Source: Paulinella micropora
Lineage: Eukaryota; Cercozoa; Imbricatea; Euglyphida; Paulinellidae
Reading direction: 5' to 3'
DNA: 64,000 nt
NCBI GenBank assembly: GCA_019918135.1
Contig: WBZZ01000009.1
Coordinates: 325,001 to 389,000 of the forward strand
The position numbers and the translations under genes are program-made. The notes under the pieces were generated by a model. That model did no database searches. It saw only the letters and a list, made by a program, of their open reading frames with translations, and was not told where the DNA came from. Shown here in pieces: positions 13,213 through 22,131 of this stretch (position 1 is its first letter; the number at the start of each line of letters is the position of its first letter).

Positions 13213-13931
13213 CTCGTCGTCGTCCTCGTCGTTTTGTTGTTCTCGTAGTCGTGGTCCTCGTTTTTGTTATTGTCGTTGTTGTTGTTGTTGCATTTATGAT
13301 CGGTGGCTCCACCATATGCATACATGCGTACAGGGAATCTTCACTTGCCCATCGCGATAGGTTGCTGTTGTTCTTGTTGTTGTTCTTGTTGGTTGTTGTT
13401 ATTCTTGCTATTGCTCGTTGTTTCCAGTTTGTACCTGCTTTTTGCCTAGCGCGGAGCTGCAGGACATCAACTACAAGTGAATAGAAAAGCAACATGATGG
13501 AAGCAATCAGACTGTTAAAGGAAGACCTTCCGCTGGCTGTCCGAAATGCTTTGTGACCTAGCCCCCACAAAATACATTTCTTTTGAGTAGAAGGAGAGAG
13601 ACGAGGGTGAGGCAAGGGGTTGTGAAAGGATTTGCAAGTGGACGAACTCGATCTCTGATAGCCAGCGCTGCCTTTCTTCCGTCTGTTTCTTGCGCTCGAC
13701 GATCTTGGTTTGCTTCTTCTCTTGCTTACGGGTCAGCTGTGCAAGGACCAAGAAAGCACTCAGGAATGTTTCAAGTTGTGATCGCCACGTGAGAAGCAGA
13801 CTCCACGATGCAAGCAGGGCTGTAGTCTTACTTTGGGGCATTTAGCTTTATCCGCTTTCTCCTTCTTCTCCCGCTCCTTCTCTTTCTTGCTCTTTGGTTT
13901 CTTTCTAGGCCCTGCCAATACTGCACCCTTT
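1098..13931 (-). CDS. DHX37: DEAH-box RNA helicase, DHX37/Dhr1 (Ecm16) family, spliced
   Basis: Host nuclear gene for an ATP-dependent RNA helicase. In yeast and animals this family remodels the U3 snoRNA-pre-rRNA duplex during 40S ribosome assembly in the nucleolus. About 29 exons can be joined by conserved motifs and intron phase. In protein order they give a Lys-rich N-terminus ([17 protein letters not shown]), a long acidic stretch, motif [20 protein letters not shown], Ia [51 protein letters not shown] and [15 protein letters not shown]. These are followed by [10 protein letters not shown], the winged-helix/ratchet segment FPFPTPP, and a C-terminal OB-fold-like part ending [11 protein letters not shown]. 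The insert between motifs IV and V and the conserved [11 protein letters not shown] favour DHX37 over DHX8/PRP paralogs. The start codon was not found and lies upstream of 13931; a terminal exon below 1098 is possible. No disabling change was seen. Confidence 0.93.
1325..1430 (-). CDS. DHX37: Helicase exon [11 protein letters not shown]
   Basis: Completes the Trp codon and reads [18 protein letters not shown], a strong DHX37 C-terminal signature. Acceptor CTGAGGCAG, donor GTGCGC. Confidence 0.92.
1590..1687 (-). CDS. DHX37: Helicase exon LVFQEQW
   Basis: Encodes [20 protein letters not shown] then [13 protein letters not shown], corresponding to VVYQE...YMRGV..IE..W. Acceptor GGTGCAG; donor GTTCGC splits the Trp codon. 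Confidence 0.9.
2140..2215 (-). CDS. DHX37: Helicase exon, OB-like AYQ..EPVFIH
   Basis: Encodes [20 protein letters not shown] followed by PVFIH, the family AY(Q/R)..(D/E)PVFIHP. Acceptor GGGGCAG gives phase 0. The donor could not be fixed. Confidence 0.8.
2430..2486 (-). CDS. DHX37: Helicase exon VARRMP
   Basis: Continues the D(H/Q)xARRx motif as [19 protein letters not shown]. Acceptor GCGGTCAG. The donor is either GCAGAG or the GTCCTC six bases on, so the end is approximate. Confidence 0.7.
2759..2803 (-). CDS. DHX37: Helicase exon [13 protein letters not shown]
   Basis: Exactly 15 codons matching the family LRQ.LLAG..D segment. Acceptor GGGCTAG, donor GTCGCG. Confidence 0.85.
2931..3152 (-). 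CDS. DHX37: Helicase exon, C-terminal linker
   Basis: Starts [19 protein letters not shown], then a Pro/Gln/Asn-rich low-complexity stretch, ending PPSPEQ. Acceptor CTGGGTAG, donor GTAGCA. Confidence 0.75.
3434..3754 (-). CDS. DHX37: Helicase exon, ratchet domain continued
   Basis: The 107 codons begin VAALSVPHL and contain [20 protein letters not shown] and [10 protein letters not shown], both typical of the DEAH C-terminal domain (SDALALL.., GLR.KAM). Acceptor GTTGGCAG, donor GTCACC. A CA microsatellite (about 3773-3824) lies just upstream. Confidence 0.85.
3873..3967 (-). CDS. DHX37: Helicase exon, ratchet domain
   Basis: Encodes [20 protein letters not shown] and [10 protein letters not shown], matching the family FPVAPRYAKML. 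Acceptor GTTGGGCAG, donor GTAACC. Confidence 0.93.
4104..4210 (-). CDS. DHX37: Helicase exon, winged helix FPFPTPP
   Basis: Encodes [20 protein letters not shown] followed by [10 protein letters not shown], the winged-helix/ratchet entry of DEAH helicases. Acceptor GTGTAG, donor GTGCTG. Confidence 0.93.
4504..4549 (-). CDS. DHX37: Helicase exon LSMKSM
   Basis: A 46-nt exon giving [14 protein letters not shown], the family LxLQMKALN segment. Acceptor GAGATAG was chosen because it keeps phase; donor GTCTGC. Confidence 0.8.
4667..4766 (-). CDS. DHX37: Helicase exon [11 protein letters not shown]
   Basis: Encodes [20 protein letters not shown] and [10 protein letters not shown], directly following motif VI in the family. 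Acceptor CTGGCAG, donor GTCCAG. Confidence 0.93.
4883..4932 (+). repeat. (GA)n microsatellite
   Basis: Near-perfect GA dinucleotide run within a helicase intron. Confidence 0.95.
5060..5183 (-). CDS. DHX37: Helicase exon with motif VI
   Basis: Encodes [20 protein letters not shown] and then [14 protein letters not shown], the arginine-finger motif. Acceptor GGCTTAG (the proximal of two duplicated copies), donor GTAAGC. Confidence 0.95.
5184..5300 (+). repeat. Tandem duplication of an intron 3' end
   Basis: The block accacgtagctaagccac plus its CA tract and gcaacagac occurs twice in a row (about 5175-5234 and 5237-5298). It contains the splice acceptor of the next helicase exon, so a second, upstream copy of the acceptor exists. 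Confidence 0.8.
5524..5768 (-). CDS. DHX37: Helicase exon with motif V
   Basis: Begins VFATKPRA, has a Lys/Asp/Glu-rich insertion of about 50 residues absent from most relatives, then [19 protein letters not shown]. Acceptor CTTGTAG, donor GTAAAC. The split Arg codon continues into YVVDAG. Confidence 0.95.
5868..6057 (+). repeat. (ACAT)n / CA microsatellite
   Basis: CA repeats pass into ACAT repeats with small interruptions, inside a 660-bp helicase intron. ORFs rich in CVYM across it are repeat artefacts. Confidence 0.95.
6429..6512 (-). CDS. DHX37: Helicase exon [13 protein letters not shown]
   Basis: Exactly 28 codons in phase 0 if the acceptor is CTGACTAG. Encodes [19 protein letters not shown], a DHX37 hallmark before motif V. 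Confidence 0.92.
6723..7130 (-). CDS. DHX37: Helicase exon, family-specific insertion
   Basis: The 136 codons are low complexity (Ala run, then acidic [20 protein letters not shown]). DHX37 proteins carry an acidic insertion at this point between motifs IV and V. Acceptor GGGTCAG, donor GTAGGC. Confidence 0.8.
7255..7377 (-). CDS. DHX37: Helicase exon with motif IV
   Basis: It encodes [20 protein letters not shown] followed by [11 protein letters not shown], the start of the second RecA domain. Acceptor TTGGCTGCAG, donor GTCTCC, 41 codons. Confidence 0.95.
7751..7834 (-). CDS. DHX37: Helicase exon [12 protein letters not shown]
   Basis: Exactly 28 codons, [20 protein letters not shown] and on to AIEK. 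The family has [12 protein letters not shown] here. Acceptor GCGGCCAG. The donor that keeps frame is GCAAAC, a second GC-AG intron. Confidence 0.92.
7905..8191 (+). repeat. GATA tracts and spacer before repeat copy B
   Basis: Two GATA microsatellites (about 7911-7954 and 8132-8191) flank about 180 bp of unique-looking sequence inside a helicase intron. I see no gene in it. Confidence 0.6.
8192..8960 (+). repeat. GATA-flanked dispersed repeat, copy B
   Basis: Diverged second copy of the 182-1036 element, same orientation and same end (ggccccctacatccccccgg then GATA). It is inserted antisense to the helicase gene within one intron. Confidence 0.75.
9064..9113 (+). repeat. Poly-G tract of about 50 nt
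   Basis: An uninterrupted G run in a helicase intron; on the transcribed RNA it is poly-C. The length is assembly-dependent. A similar interrupted poly-G lies at about 1523-1580, in the intron between the last three exons. Confidence 0.85.
9325..9534 (-). CDS. DHX37: Helicase exon with motif III
   Basis: Exactly 70 codons: [18 protein letters not shown], a short Gln/Glu insertion, then [19 protein letters not shown] couples ATP hydrolysis to unwinding. Acceptor TGTGCAG, donor GTCAGC. The following intron is about 1.5 kb and contains poly-G and repeat copy B. Confidence 0.95.
9767..9833 (-). CDS. DHX37: Helicase exon with DEAH box
   Basis: Encodes [20 protein letters not shown] followed by ER. 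The DEAH motif coordinates Mg-ATP. Acceptor GTGGCCAG, donor GTCAGC. Confidence 0.95.
10203..10325 (-). CDS. DHX37: Helicase exon with motif Ib
   Basis: Encodes [20 protein letters not shown] followed by TEGVLL, the Ib region. Acceptor CGGGCAG, donor GTCCGC; the split Arg codon is completed by the next exon. Confidence 0.9.
10458..10501 (-). CDS. DHX37: Helicase exon with motif Ia
   Basis: Encodes [14 protein letters not shown], motif Ia, which contacts RNA. The acceptor is GGCTGCAG; donor GTCCGC was chosen because it gives the phase needed to enter the next exon at YELNLETG. Confidence 0.85.
10631..10702 (-). CDS. DHX37: Helicase exon VPQFLFEAG
   Basis: Exactly 24 codons continue motif I as [11 protein letters not shown] and end LIAVT. 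Acceptor GGCACAG, donor GTACAC. Confidence 0.9.
10800..11012 (-). CDS. DHX37: Helicase exon with motif I (Walker A)
   Basis: The 71 codons include [20 protein letters not shown] and the Walker A motif [10 protein letters not shown] that binds ATP phosphates. The acceptor ends CGGCAG. The only donor that restores VPQF in the next exon is GCACTG, so the intron is GC-AG. Confidence 0.9.
11057..11126 (+). repeat. (AAG)n microsatellite
   Basis: About 23 AAG units in the intron before the Walker A exon. On the gene's own strand this is a (CTT)n pyrimidine tract. Confidence 0.95.
11427..12080 (-). CDS. DHX37: Helicase exon, long acidic N-terminal domain
   Basis: This 654-nt exon (218 codons, phase 0 at both ends) begins [10 protein letters not shown] and contains long Glu/Asp runs, then a return to mixed sequence ([19 protein letters not shown]). 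Acceptor GTGCGCAG; donor GTCATG. The acidic stretch before the helicase core is typical of DHX37, although longer here. Confidence 0.75.
12284..12453 (-). CDS. DHX37: Helicase exon, Ser/Glu/Lys-rich
   Basis: It starts after TTTTTGGCAG and encodes [20 protein letters not shown] followed by an acidic serine stretch. It ends ...GKLLQ with donor GTCTCA. Phase joins cleanly to the next exon at 12080. Confidence 0.65.
12553..12660 (-). CDS. DHX37: Helicase exon, basic low-complexity segment
   Basis: It reads [20 protein letters not shown] after an acceptor TCTGGCACAG. The donor is one of two nearby GTGA sites, so the end is approximate. Confidence 0.5.
12893..13292 (+). repeat. (GTT/GTC)n compound microsatellite
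   Basis: About 400 bp of GTT and GTC trinucleotides in a helicase intron; Thr/Val/Cys-rich ORFs here are artefacts. Confidence 0.95.
13647..13736 (-). CDS. DHX37: Helicase exon, LTRKQ region
   Basis: The acceptor is CCTTGCACAG, followed by [20 protein letters not shown]. This matches the family signature in which the protein begins its basic LSKKQRK-type segment. The 3' boundary is approximate. Confidence 0.75.
13832..13931 (-). CDS. DHX37: Helicase exon, Lys-rich N-terminus
   Basis: It encodes [20 protein letters not shown] and more Lys/Glu residues, similar to the Lys-rich N-terminus of DHX37 (family NALVLPGKKKK). The acceptor is a pyrimidine tract ending CTCAG, and the donor is GTAAGA. 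It is the first exon I can support; the ATG exon lies further upstream and was not identified. Confidence 0.7.
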
Positions 13932-14243
13932 CTGAGAGCAGCAACAAGGATAGAGATTTAATCTAATGCAAGAGACAGTGACGCCTTCATCAAGTAGTAA
14001 CATATGTAGAATGGTGCGAAATCGCAGTGGAAAGTTGTGCAAGACAGAAGACAATTTATTTTCTTTCTGTGTACCCGAGCTGTTTAAGAAGAGCAGGAGA
14101 GAGAATGGAAGCGGATGGTCGAGACATGCTAACGACAGACGCTCTTCCCAGGAAGAGGATCTAAAGACTCGAACAGGTACAGAGATGCGTGGAGAACCCA
14201 ACCCTCGGAATTCTAGGAATATCTCTAATAGCCTAGCCTAGCC

Positions 14244-14696
<453 letters not shown>

Positions 14697-14830
14697 TTTG
14701 TTTTACTATATTTTTGTTTTAGTCTCATATTTACTGTATACCTTATTATCTTTATTATTACTTTAATGACCATTAATATTTTAATAATAATTATCATTTT
14801 TAATAATTATGATTATTTTTGATAATATGA

Positions 14831-14927
14831 TTAGGGTCACCAACTCGTTAAATCGATAGCTCTTGAGCTAACGATTTGTATGATGACCAGAAGTTACAAA
14901 CTTCATTAAATCGAAGGCCTAGTCCTA
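14831..14927 (+). mobile_element. Non-LTR element 3' tail module, copy 1
   Basis: Contains aatcgatagctcttgagcta, ttgtatgatgaccagaagtt and aaatcgaaggcctag, then (TAG)n. It is the same module that ends the LINE at 17788, so this is a strongly 5'-truncated copy. Confidence 0.8.
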
Positions 14928-15118
<191 letters not shown>

Positions 15119-15120
15119 TC

Positions 15121-15533
15121 ATGCAGGTACACAGCACAGAACATAAAAATAATCCAATCCACACCATATTCCATATCTACAAAAGACCACTCTCACAATC
15201 CTACGACGGCGCTTTCTTCCAGGAGCTCCAAAACCACATGCAAGGTACCCTCTCTGCCTCCCCACACACTAGCATCACGATTGTTGGTGACCTCAACCTT
15301 GACTCTTGCGCCCTACCAAACAGGTATTTGACTTCCTTGCTGTCAATAACCTCTTCACCACAATCAAAAATCCCACCCTCAAAGCAAAGAGCCATAGATT
15401 GCTTGATGTTATCTTAACAACACTCAGCTGCGATATCACATCTGATGTTTTACCTACATGCATCTCTGACCACCACCCCATCTACGCTATCTTTCACACC
15501 TCGCACATAAGAAAAATAATAATAAAACCCTAA
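15121..15533 (+). pseudogene. APE-type endonuclease fragment of the LINE
   Basis: Two overlapping frames carry endonuclease motifs: ITIVGDLNLDS (the catalytic GD/N motif) and, in the next frame, DVLPTCISDHHPIYAIF (the SDHxP motif). A frameshift lies between them near 15310-15340. The N-terminal half of the domain is absent. From 15534 to 16174 broken Lys-rich reading frames (for example KKAKKAYMTALMEKL) bridge to the RT, as expected for the ORF2 linker. Confidence 0.8.
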
Positions 15534-16174
15534 GTAATAAGAGATATGAAGATAAGAAGGAAATAATAACAGAAGAAATAATTAATGAACTTAAGCAAGT
15601 TCTTGACCCAGAACTAAATAACGATACGCCTAATGATTATATAAATAAGATACATACAGTTATAAAGACAGTGGTAGAAAATTATCAAAAACATATAAAG
15701 AAACGAAAATGGAAACCATGGTGCAATAATGAAACTAGAGCTATGATTAAGAAGCAAAGAGAACTGTATGAAATAAAAATAGCATGCCCACTTAAAAGTA
15801 ATAGGATTAAGTATAATTAGAAATAATAAAACTAATAGAGAGATTAAGAAAGCTAAGAAAGCTTATATGACTGCCCTAATGGAAAAACTAAGTCACGACC
15901 CAAAAAAACGTATGAATGCGTTGAGAAAATTGATCCCACAGACACAAGGTCTGAAGACGTCGCCCACCAAGCTCCGCGTAGATGATAAGGTTATTACCGA
16001 CCCCAAGGTATTGCCAATGAACTCAACAGATACTACACGACGGTCGGCTCCAAGGTCAGTGCCCAAATCCCCCAAGAACACAAAGTCAGAGAAGAGGAAA
16101 TAGACCTAACACAGCGACAAGCACCACACAAACCATCTTAAATCACATCCAAAACCTCAAAGGCCCAGGACGGT

Positions 16175-17287
16175 GTGCTTGCTCTGGTTATCGATCTATC
16201 GAAAGCTTATGACACCATCGATCATGAAACACTCATCCATAAACTACGAAATAATATAAATTTTAGCGATAACACCACTACCTTTTTCAAATCATACCTC
16301 ACAAAACGATACCAAACCGTATTTACCCGATATGCTCGTTCCTACCCACGCAAGATCACACATGGGATCCCGCAAGGTAGCACACTCTCAACAACGCTCT
16401 TCATTCTATACATCAACGATATTATACTCTCACTAACACACGGGAAAGTCTTTGCATATGCAGATGACACCACACTCATCATGGCTGCTAAGAATAAAGA
16501 GCAACTCCAAGAACAAGCACAAACTGATACAACTAACCTTGTCCGTTACTTCCACAGACATAACCTAGTACCCAACCCCACCGAAACCCCCTACAACATC
16601 TTCCACAAGCATGAACAGAAGGTGCAGCTCGACTTGACTATCGACGCCAAGAGGCTCCAACAAGAACGAAAGGTAAAAGTATTAGGTACAATCATCCAAA
16701 GCAATCTGTCCTTCCGTGAACATATACAATCTATTGTGTTCCGCCTTCAACCGTTTGTCCAAATGTTTCGCTATGTGAACAGCCTACTTCCCACCCATAT
16801 CCTCCTCCAACTTTACTGTGCACATGTATACCCCCAACTTATGTATTGTATCTCTATATGGGGATCTGATGAATACAACACCATTATACATCCACTTATT
16901 ATAATCCAAAAACGTATAGTCCGTCTGATCTGCCTCAAATCATGGAGAACACCTACCAAACCACTTTTTGCCAAACTACGCCTACTCAACATACTTAACA
17001 TGTATAAATGTAGCGTATGCATGGATGCACACTCCCTTATTTACCCAGCCTTCAAGGCTTTCCTACCCCTCCACTACAACAATATCCGACCAATTACAGC
17101 TGTTCATAACTACAACACTAGGCGATCATCAAAGAAATACATATACAACGACTCTAAGACTGGTCAGTACAGCAGAGCCGCACAAGCACAATGGGATAAG
17201 CTGCCAGAACATCTGAGAGACATCTCATACAAAGCTGAATTCGAAAATGAACTCAAGGCGTATCTCTTACAGCTGCAGCAATCATGA
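16175..17287 (+). CDS. Reverse transcriptase of the LINE
   Basis: An open 370-residue stretch. Visible RT blocks are VIDLSKAYDTIDHETL, HGIPQGSTLSTTLFILYIND and the catalytic FAYADDTTLIM, followed by thumb motifs VKVLGTIIQSNLSF and a C-terminal YNTRRSSK..Y. Both Asp of the YADD box are present. It is the C-terminal part of ORF2; the true start lies upstream in broken frames, so activity in cis is unlikely. Confidence 0.92.
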   Translation: MLALVIDLSKAYDTIDHETLIHKLRNNINFSDNTTTFFKSYLTKRYQTVFTRYARSYPRKITHGIPQGSTLSTTLFILYINDIILSLTHGKVFAYADDTTLIMAAKNKEQLQEQAQTDTTNLVRYFHRHNLVPNPTETPYNIFHKHEQKVQLDLTIDAKRLQQERKVKVLGTIIQSNLSFREHIQSIVFRLQPFVQMFRYVNSLLPTHILLQLYCAHVYPQLMYCISIWGSDEYNTIIHPLIIIQKRIVRLICLKSWRTPTKPLFAKLRLLNILNMYKCSVCMDAHSLIYPAFKAFLPLHYNNIRPITAVHNYNTRRSSKKYIYNDSKTGQYSRAAQAQWDKLPEHLRDISYKAEFENELKAYLLQLQQS

Positions 17288-17787
17288 TACTGCCTACGGG
17301 CCTAAAGAGGGCGTTGGACACCTCATCATCAGATGATACCTGAGTGTGGGACAAGTTCAGCGTTGATCACATCCTAAGCCGGAGTGTGGTTATCCAAACC
17401 CCCTTGGGGAGTCACCTCGTGTCTTCCAGCTTTTGTGAGCGCCACCGTTATATATACAACTGACTAGGACTATAATACCGTCAACATATATATATACATA
17501 TATATGTATATATATATATATTATTTATATATTTATATATTTATATATTTATATATTTATATATTTATATATTACCATATTATAACTATACATATTTACC
17601 TCAACCTTTTTTTTTTTTTTAACTTCATATATATATGTATATATATATTATATATAATATATATATTACCTTTTTATGTCATTTCATTTTTTTATTTTAT
17701 TTTTATTTTATTTTTAATACTTTCAATCTATTTTTATTTTATTTTAATATGTTTAATGACTTAATTTTGATTATTATTAATAGTTTG
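17288..17787 (+). other. LINE 3' UTR, AT-rich
   Basis: No coding sequence. TATA-rich and T-rich stretches (17480-17760) are closely matched at 18835-19030, showing that a second copy of the same 3' UTR lies downstream. Confidence 0.7.
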
Positions 17788-17900
17788 AGAAGTAGGTCAC
17801 CATCTAGTTAAATCAATAGCTCTTGAGCTAACGATTTGTATGGATGACTAGAAGTTAAATTTAACTTCATTAAATCGAAGGCCTAGGCCTAGTAGTAGTG

Positions 17901-17936
<36 letters not shown>

Positions 17937-18035
17937 ATAGTAGTAATAGTAGTAGTAGTAGTAGTGGTAGTAGTATTAGTAATAATAATAATAATAATAA
18001 TAATAATAGTAGTAGTAGTAGTAGTAGTAGTATAT
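17788..18035 (+). mobile_element. LINE tail module copy 2 plus (TAG)n tail
   Basis: The module holds the inverted repeats TAGCTC/GAGCTA and GAAGTTAAA/TTTAACTTC, plus an outer CGATTT/AAATCG pair, then GGCCTAGGCCTAG and TAG units. This is the natural 3' end of the LINE. Confidence 0.8.
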
Positions 18036-18619
18036 ATATATATATTTATACATGTACATATACATATATACATATATAATATTATATTATATCTATACAT
18101 ATTTACCTCCACTTTTTTTTTTTTTAATACAATAAGCAAGGTTTAATGAGAAAGAGACGAAAGAAAAATAAAGAAGAGCCTAATTCAAATGAATTCTGGT
18201 TCCAAGGAACGACAGTACAAGCTCATAAGGAAATCTGGAACTAAGGTTCAACATAAAGCTCCTGGAAAGAGTAAAATGGATGAGAAAGGAAAGAGAAAAA
18301 AGAAAGAAGGAAAGTAAGGAAAAAAGAGAAAAAGAAAAAAAAGGAAAAGGATAGAGAACGAAGAAAAAGGAAACAAAAGAGAAAAAAAAAAACAAAAAAC
18401 AAAAGAAAAAAGAAACAAAAAAAAAACAACAAAAAAACAAAAAGACAACAGCAGAGGCAGCGACAAACACCAAAAGCAAACACAAACAAACAAACACAAA
18501 GCGAGACAGGGGCAAAGGAGACAAACTGAACTAGAAGGCAAGGGCAGAAGGCGACGGCAGAGGTAAGACCAATGGGCGCAAGTGAAATCCATTGACAGTC
18601 AGTGAGACAGCCCTTAAGG

Positions 18620-18802
18620 AAACTGCAGCACCTAACGCAATTCACTCGCACCCGGAGGCTATCGTAGCCAGGAGGGTGGTGTGCAGAGCGTAGTAAGGCT
18701 CGACGTGGCGTACTCGCGACGCGATTGTGCCGAGTGCTGCAAGATCCATAAGGACCAGCCCAAGCCTGGCAACCTCATAGACATGCAGCCTCAAGCTAGT
18801 CT

Positions 18803-18839
<37 letters not shown>

Positions 18840-19145
18840 TAACTCCCTATATAGATATGTATATGTAATATATATATAATATATATATTACCTTCTATGT
18901 CATTTCATTTTTTACTTTCATTTTCTCCTTTATTTTATTTTATTTTATTTTATTTTTAATACTCAATCTATTTTTATTTTATTTTATTTAATATTTTTAA
19001 TAATTTAATTTTCGTTATTATTAATAATTTGAGAAGTAGGTCACCATCTAGTTAAATCAATAGCTCTTGAGCTAACGATTTGTATGGATGACCAGAAGTT
19101 AAGTTAAATTAACTTCATTAAATCGAAGGCCTAGGCCTAGTAGTA
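18620..19145 (+). mobile_element. 5'-truncated LINE copy (tail copy 3)
   Basis: After a purine-rich stretch (18150-18530, no gene seen) and a 33-nt poly-T, 18835-19030 repeats the LINE 3' UTR and 19031-19145 repeats the tail module and TAG units. The exact 5' end is unclear. Confidence 0.65.
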
Positions 19146-19147
19146 GT

Positions 19148-19488
<341 letters not shown>

Positions 19489-19529
19489 CTTTAATATTTA
19501 CTTTAATATTTTGATAATTTCTCATTACC

Positions 19530-19740
19530 TTTAATAACTTGAGACGTAGGTCACCATCTAGTTAAATCAATAGCTCTTGAGCTAACGATTTGTATGGACC
19601 AGAGGTTAAATTGTTAACTTCATTAAACCGAAGGCCTAGGCCTAGTAGTAGTAGTAGTAGTACTAGTAATAGCTCTTGAGCTAACGATTTGTATGGATGA
19701 CCAGAGGTTAAATTTTTTAACTTCATTCAACGAGATATTT
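19530..19740 (+). mobile_element. LINE tail module copies 5 and 6
   Basis: Two further module copies (about 19545-19660 and 19668-19735), each with agctcttgagctaacgattt. The second is truncated and lacks a TAG tail. Confidence 0.75.
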
Positions 19741-20929
19741 AAGCGCGCTTTGCTGCGCTGTGCGTACCTGTATTTATGTGCGTACCTGTATTTAAAAGTA
19801 ATTCATAAGTACCTGTAGAAAAATATATGTAGAAAAAAATATATTATATTATTTCATATGTTAGAGTCTCCGGGATCCCATCTTCAGCTTTCATCCTCGA
19901 GCTCATTCCCTATCTCCCATCCCCCATCCCCCATCGATCGCGACCATCTCCCATCGATATCCCTCATCTCAGAGGCTGCCTTTGTAAAAACACCACACTG
20001 GAATGGTGAGGGGGCGCGGGGGGGCAACAATGTCGGGCGAAAAGTGCAGGGCTCAATTGATATAGTCAAAAAGTGCTACCCCTGAAAAGCAGAAAAAACT
20101 GTGACCGGTGGCTGGGTGTTTTAGTGTCCACCTTACTGTAAAAATTTACTGTAACGAAACGAAAAAACGTAAAAGTATAGAAGAAATACAATATTGTCAC
20201 TGTGGTACAAAGTCCTGATACTACACCACCTCTCGATCGCGATCGGAACAAAAGTGCCAGGGGGGAGGCGGGGGGGGGGGTGGTGGTACTTGCATTCGTT
20301 TTCTGTTGAGCCTAGGTAAAAAAATACCACCCAACCAACAGCAGGCCCAGCAGTGCCACCCTCACCAACAGCAATGTCACCCCAACCAAAAAATTTCGAC
20401 TGTATCAATTGAGCTAGGGTAAAAAAAGTGCCACCCCTCCAAGGTCTGACACTTTTGTCCCGATGTTACTGTATCCCACTGCAAGCAGCGCAGTACCACA
20501 CTGGTCCCCAGTGATGCCAGCCGCGCAGTAACTATTTCGCAACCTCAGACAGGAACATAACAAGTGTCTAAATTTCGGAAATGATATGATCTTAAAGATT
20601 ATATTTCGACAAACATATTTGTTGCGTTAGCGCTGATACTGTGATAATACATGATTGCAGTATAAACTGTAACTTTTGTGACGATACAGCCGTTCCTGTC
20701 TAAAATACACAAAGAAACTCTTGAAATAAGTCATCTTCAGCACTTTACATAATCCTAACTAAATGAAATTATTTTTGAGAATATCTAGAATAAGTTGTGA
20801 CTTGGTCCCGCAAATAAAAGAAATGATTTACGCTTATAGTGTTCTAATCACTTTCGCAAGTTCCTCGAACACAAGAAGATCAATTCTTGTTTCGAGTGTT
20901 CTTTTATTTCATCACTTGTTTCTAGTGAG
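19741..20929. other. No gene recognised
   Basis: Mixed-composition sequence with a short CCCAT run near 19912-19960 and several aaaaagtgccacc-like phrases near 20330-20450. I see no coding or structural feature that I can support. Confidence 0.5.
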
Positions 20930-21403
20930 TCAAATATCAAATGATGTCCCCGGCGAGTCAAGAGTAACGAAACGTAGGTCGGCAGCTTCAGCTGCGTCAG
21001 CACGAGCATTATCGTCCATTATGACAGCAGCAAGTGCAGCTGTTGTGATCACCCCAGTCACCGGCTGCATTCCAACGACTGGCACAGCGTTATCATTTCC
21101 TAGGGCGCCATGTCCCCTACAGTCGTTCTTGGCTGGGGCACCGAGCGCCTCGAGTGAATCCTCTTCTTCTTTGTCAAGTGGAGATACCTCCTCCTCCATG
21201 CATTCGTCTGGGTCAGCCTTGCTTGTGCAACCAATTACTTCACCAGTCGCAGGAGCAATGTGCGTGGCAAGTACGCCACCTGCGGCAGCTGTGGGAACAG
21301 GGTTGGTCCCTTCAGGCCGTCATGAAATCACCGCACCCGTTGCGGCAGGGACCGCTTTGGGCACGACTGGCTCGCCTGTGATGATGGATGGAATTTTCTC
21401 TTG

Positions 21404-21768
21404 CTAGGCTCGACCAGCGATAGTCCTGCCCAGGGCTTTTGCGACTTCATTCATTGCTTCAGTATTGCAGTGACCAGACATTCGATGCACAATCATCGCT
21501 GGTATTGTTTGTTTGGAGCTACTGCTTAAAGTACATAGAGCTAGGTGGCGTTTAGGGGTAGCGTTGGTTGCGAAAAGAGACAGTGCATTGCTCCCCCCGT
21601 TGTCGGCGTGTCGTCTCTCGGGGACATGTTGACTGTTGAAATCCAAGGCTGGTCTGTAAAATTGTCAGCTCTGTAGATGCGACTAGCTGTCATTCGCCCC
21701 CTGGCCAAAACGTTTGGTCGCCATGCCTCAATGAACTTGATGTGCTTATTCATCATGACTACTTGCAC
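21404..21768 (-). pseudogene. Copia Pol remnant: gag-pre-integrase region
   Basis: Two overlapping minus-strand frames. One contains MIVHRMSGHCNTEAMNEVAK, resembling the HxxxGH zinc-binding N-terminus (gag-pre-integrase domain) of Ty1/copia Pol. It follows the protease in the expected order. A frameshift near 21560-21640 breaks it. No convincing integrase core or RT follows; the plus-strand Ala/Ser-rich frame at 20763-21407 looks fortuitous. Confidence 0.6.
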
Positions 21769-21828
21769 ATTCTGAAACAGAAAAGAGTAGCCTCATGTAC
21801 TGCAAAGCGCCAGGCGAAACCAAGTTGT

Positions 21829-22131
21829 CTAGGGGGATTCAGAGATGAGTGATTTGGGTAATTCCAGCCAGTTTTGTTGTCCCATGCAAGTGACTGTATG
21901 TATATAGCCTGTTGCTGTAGAATCGAACTTGATTTGGCTGTTGTTGACTCCACCAACTACTGTTTGTTTCATGCGTAGGTCGGAGCAGTCAACGGAGTAA
22001 TGAATCACCATACGGTTGCTTCCGGAGTCGAAGATGGTGTGAACCGGTGGAAACAAGGATGGGGTCAAGATTTCATCTTCATCTTCCGTGTTGAGTACAG
22101 TAGCATCTGTTATTTGCCTGCCCTTTATCAA
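21829..22131 (-). pseudogene. Copia Pol remnant: retropepsin-like protease
   Basis: Contains VHTIFDSGSNRMVIH, the D(S/T)G active-site region of a retroviral-type aspartic protease, followed by the flap-like VVGGVNNSQIKFDSTATG. It is separated from the Gag ORF by broken sequence (22132-22585). Confidence 0.7.

Larger units (their letters stand above)
15121..17895 (+). mobile_element. Non-LTR (LINE) retrotransposon, degraded
   Basis: A plus-strand element: endonuclease remnant, broken middle, reverse transcriptase ORF, AT-rich 3' UTR and the conserved tail module followed by (TAG)n to about 18030. The 5' end is missing, since the coding sequence begins inside the endonuclease directly at the TAG array. 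The RT type and APE-like endonuclease place it among Jockey/CR1/RTE-like non-LTR elements; the clade needs a tree. Confidence 0.85.

Noticed and set aside
20763-21407. 214-codon Ala/Ser/Thr-rich plus-strand ORF
   Set aside because: Opposite to the copia remnant, low complexity, no homology that I can see.
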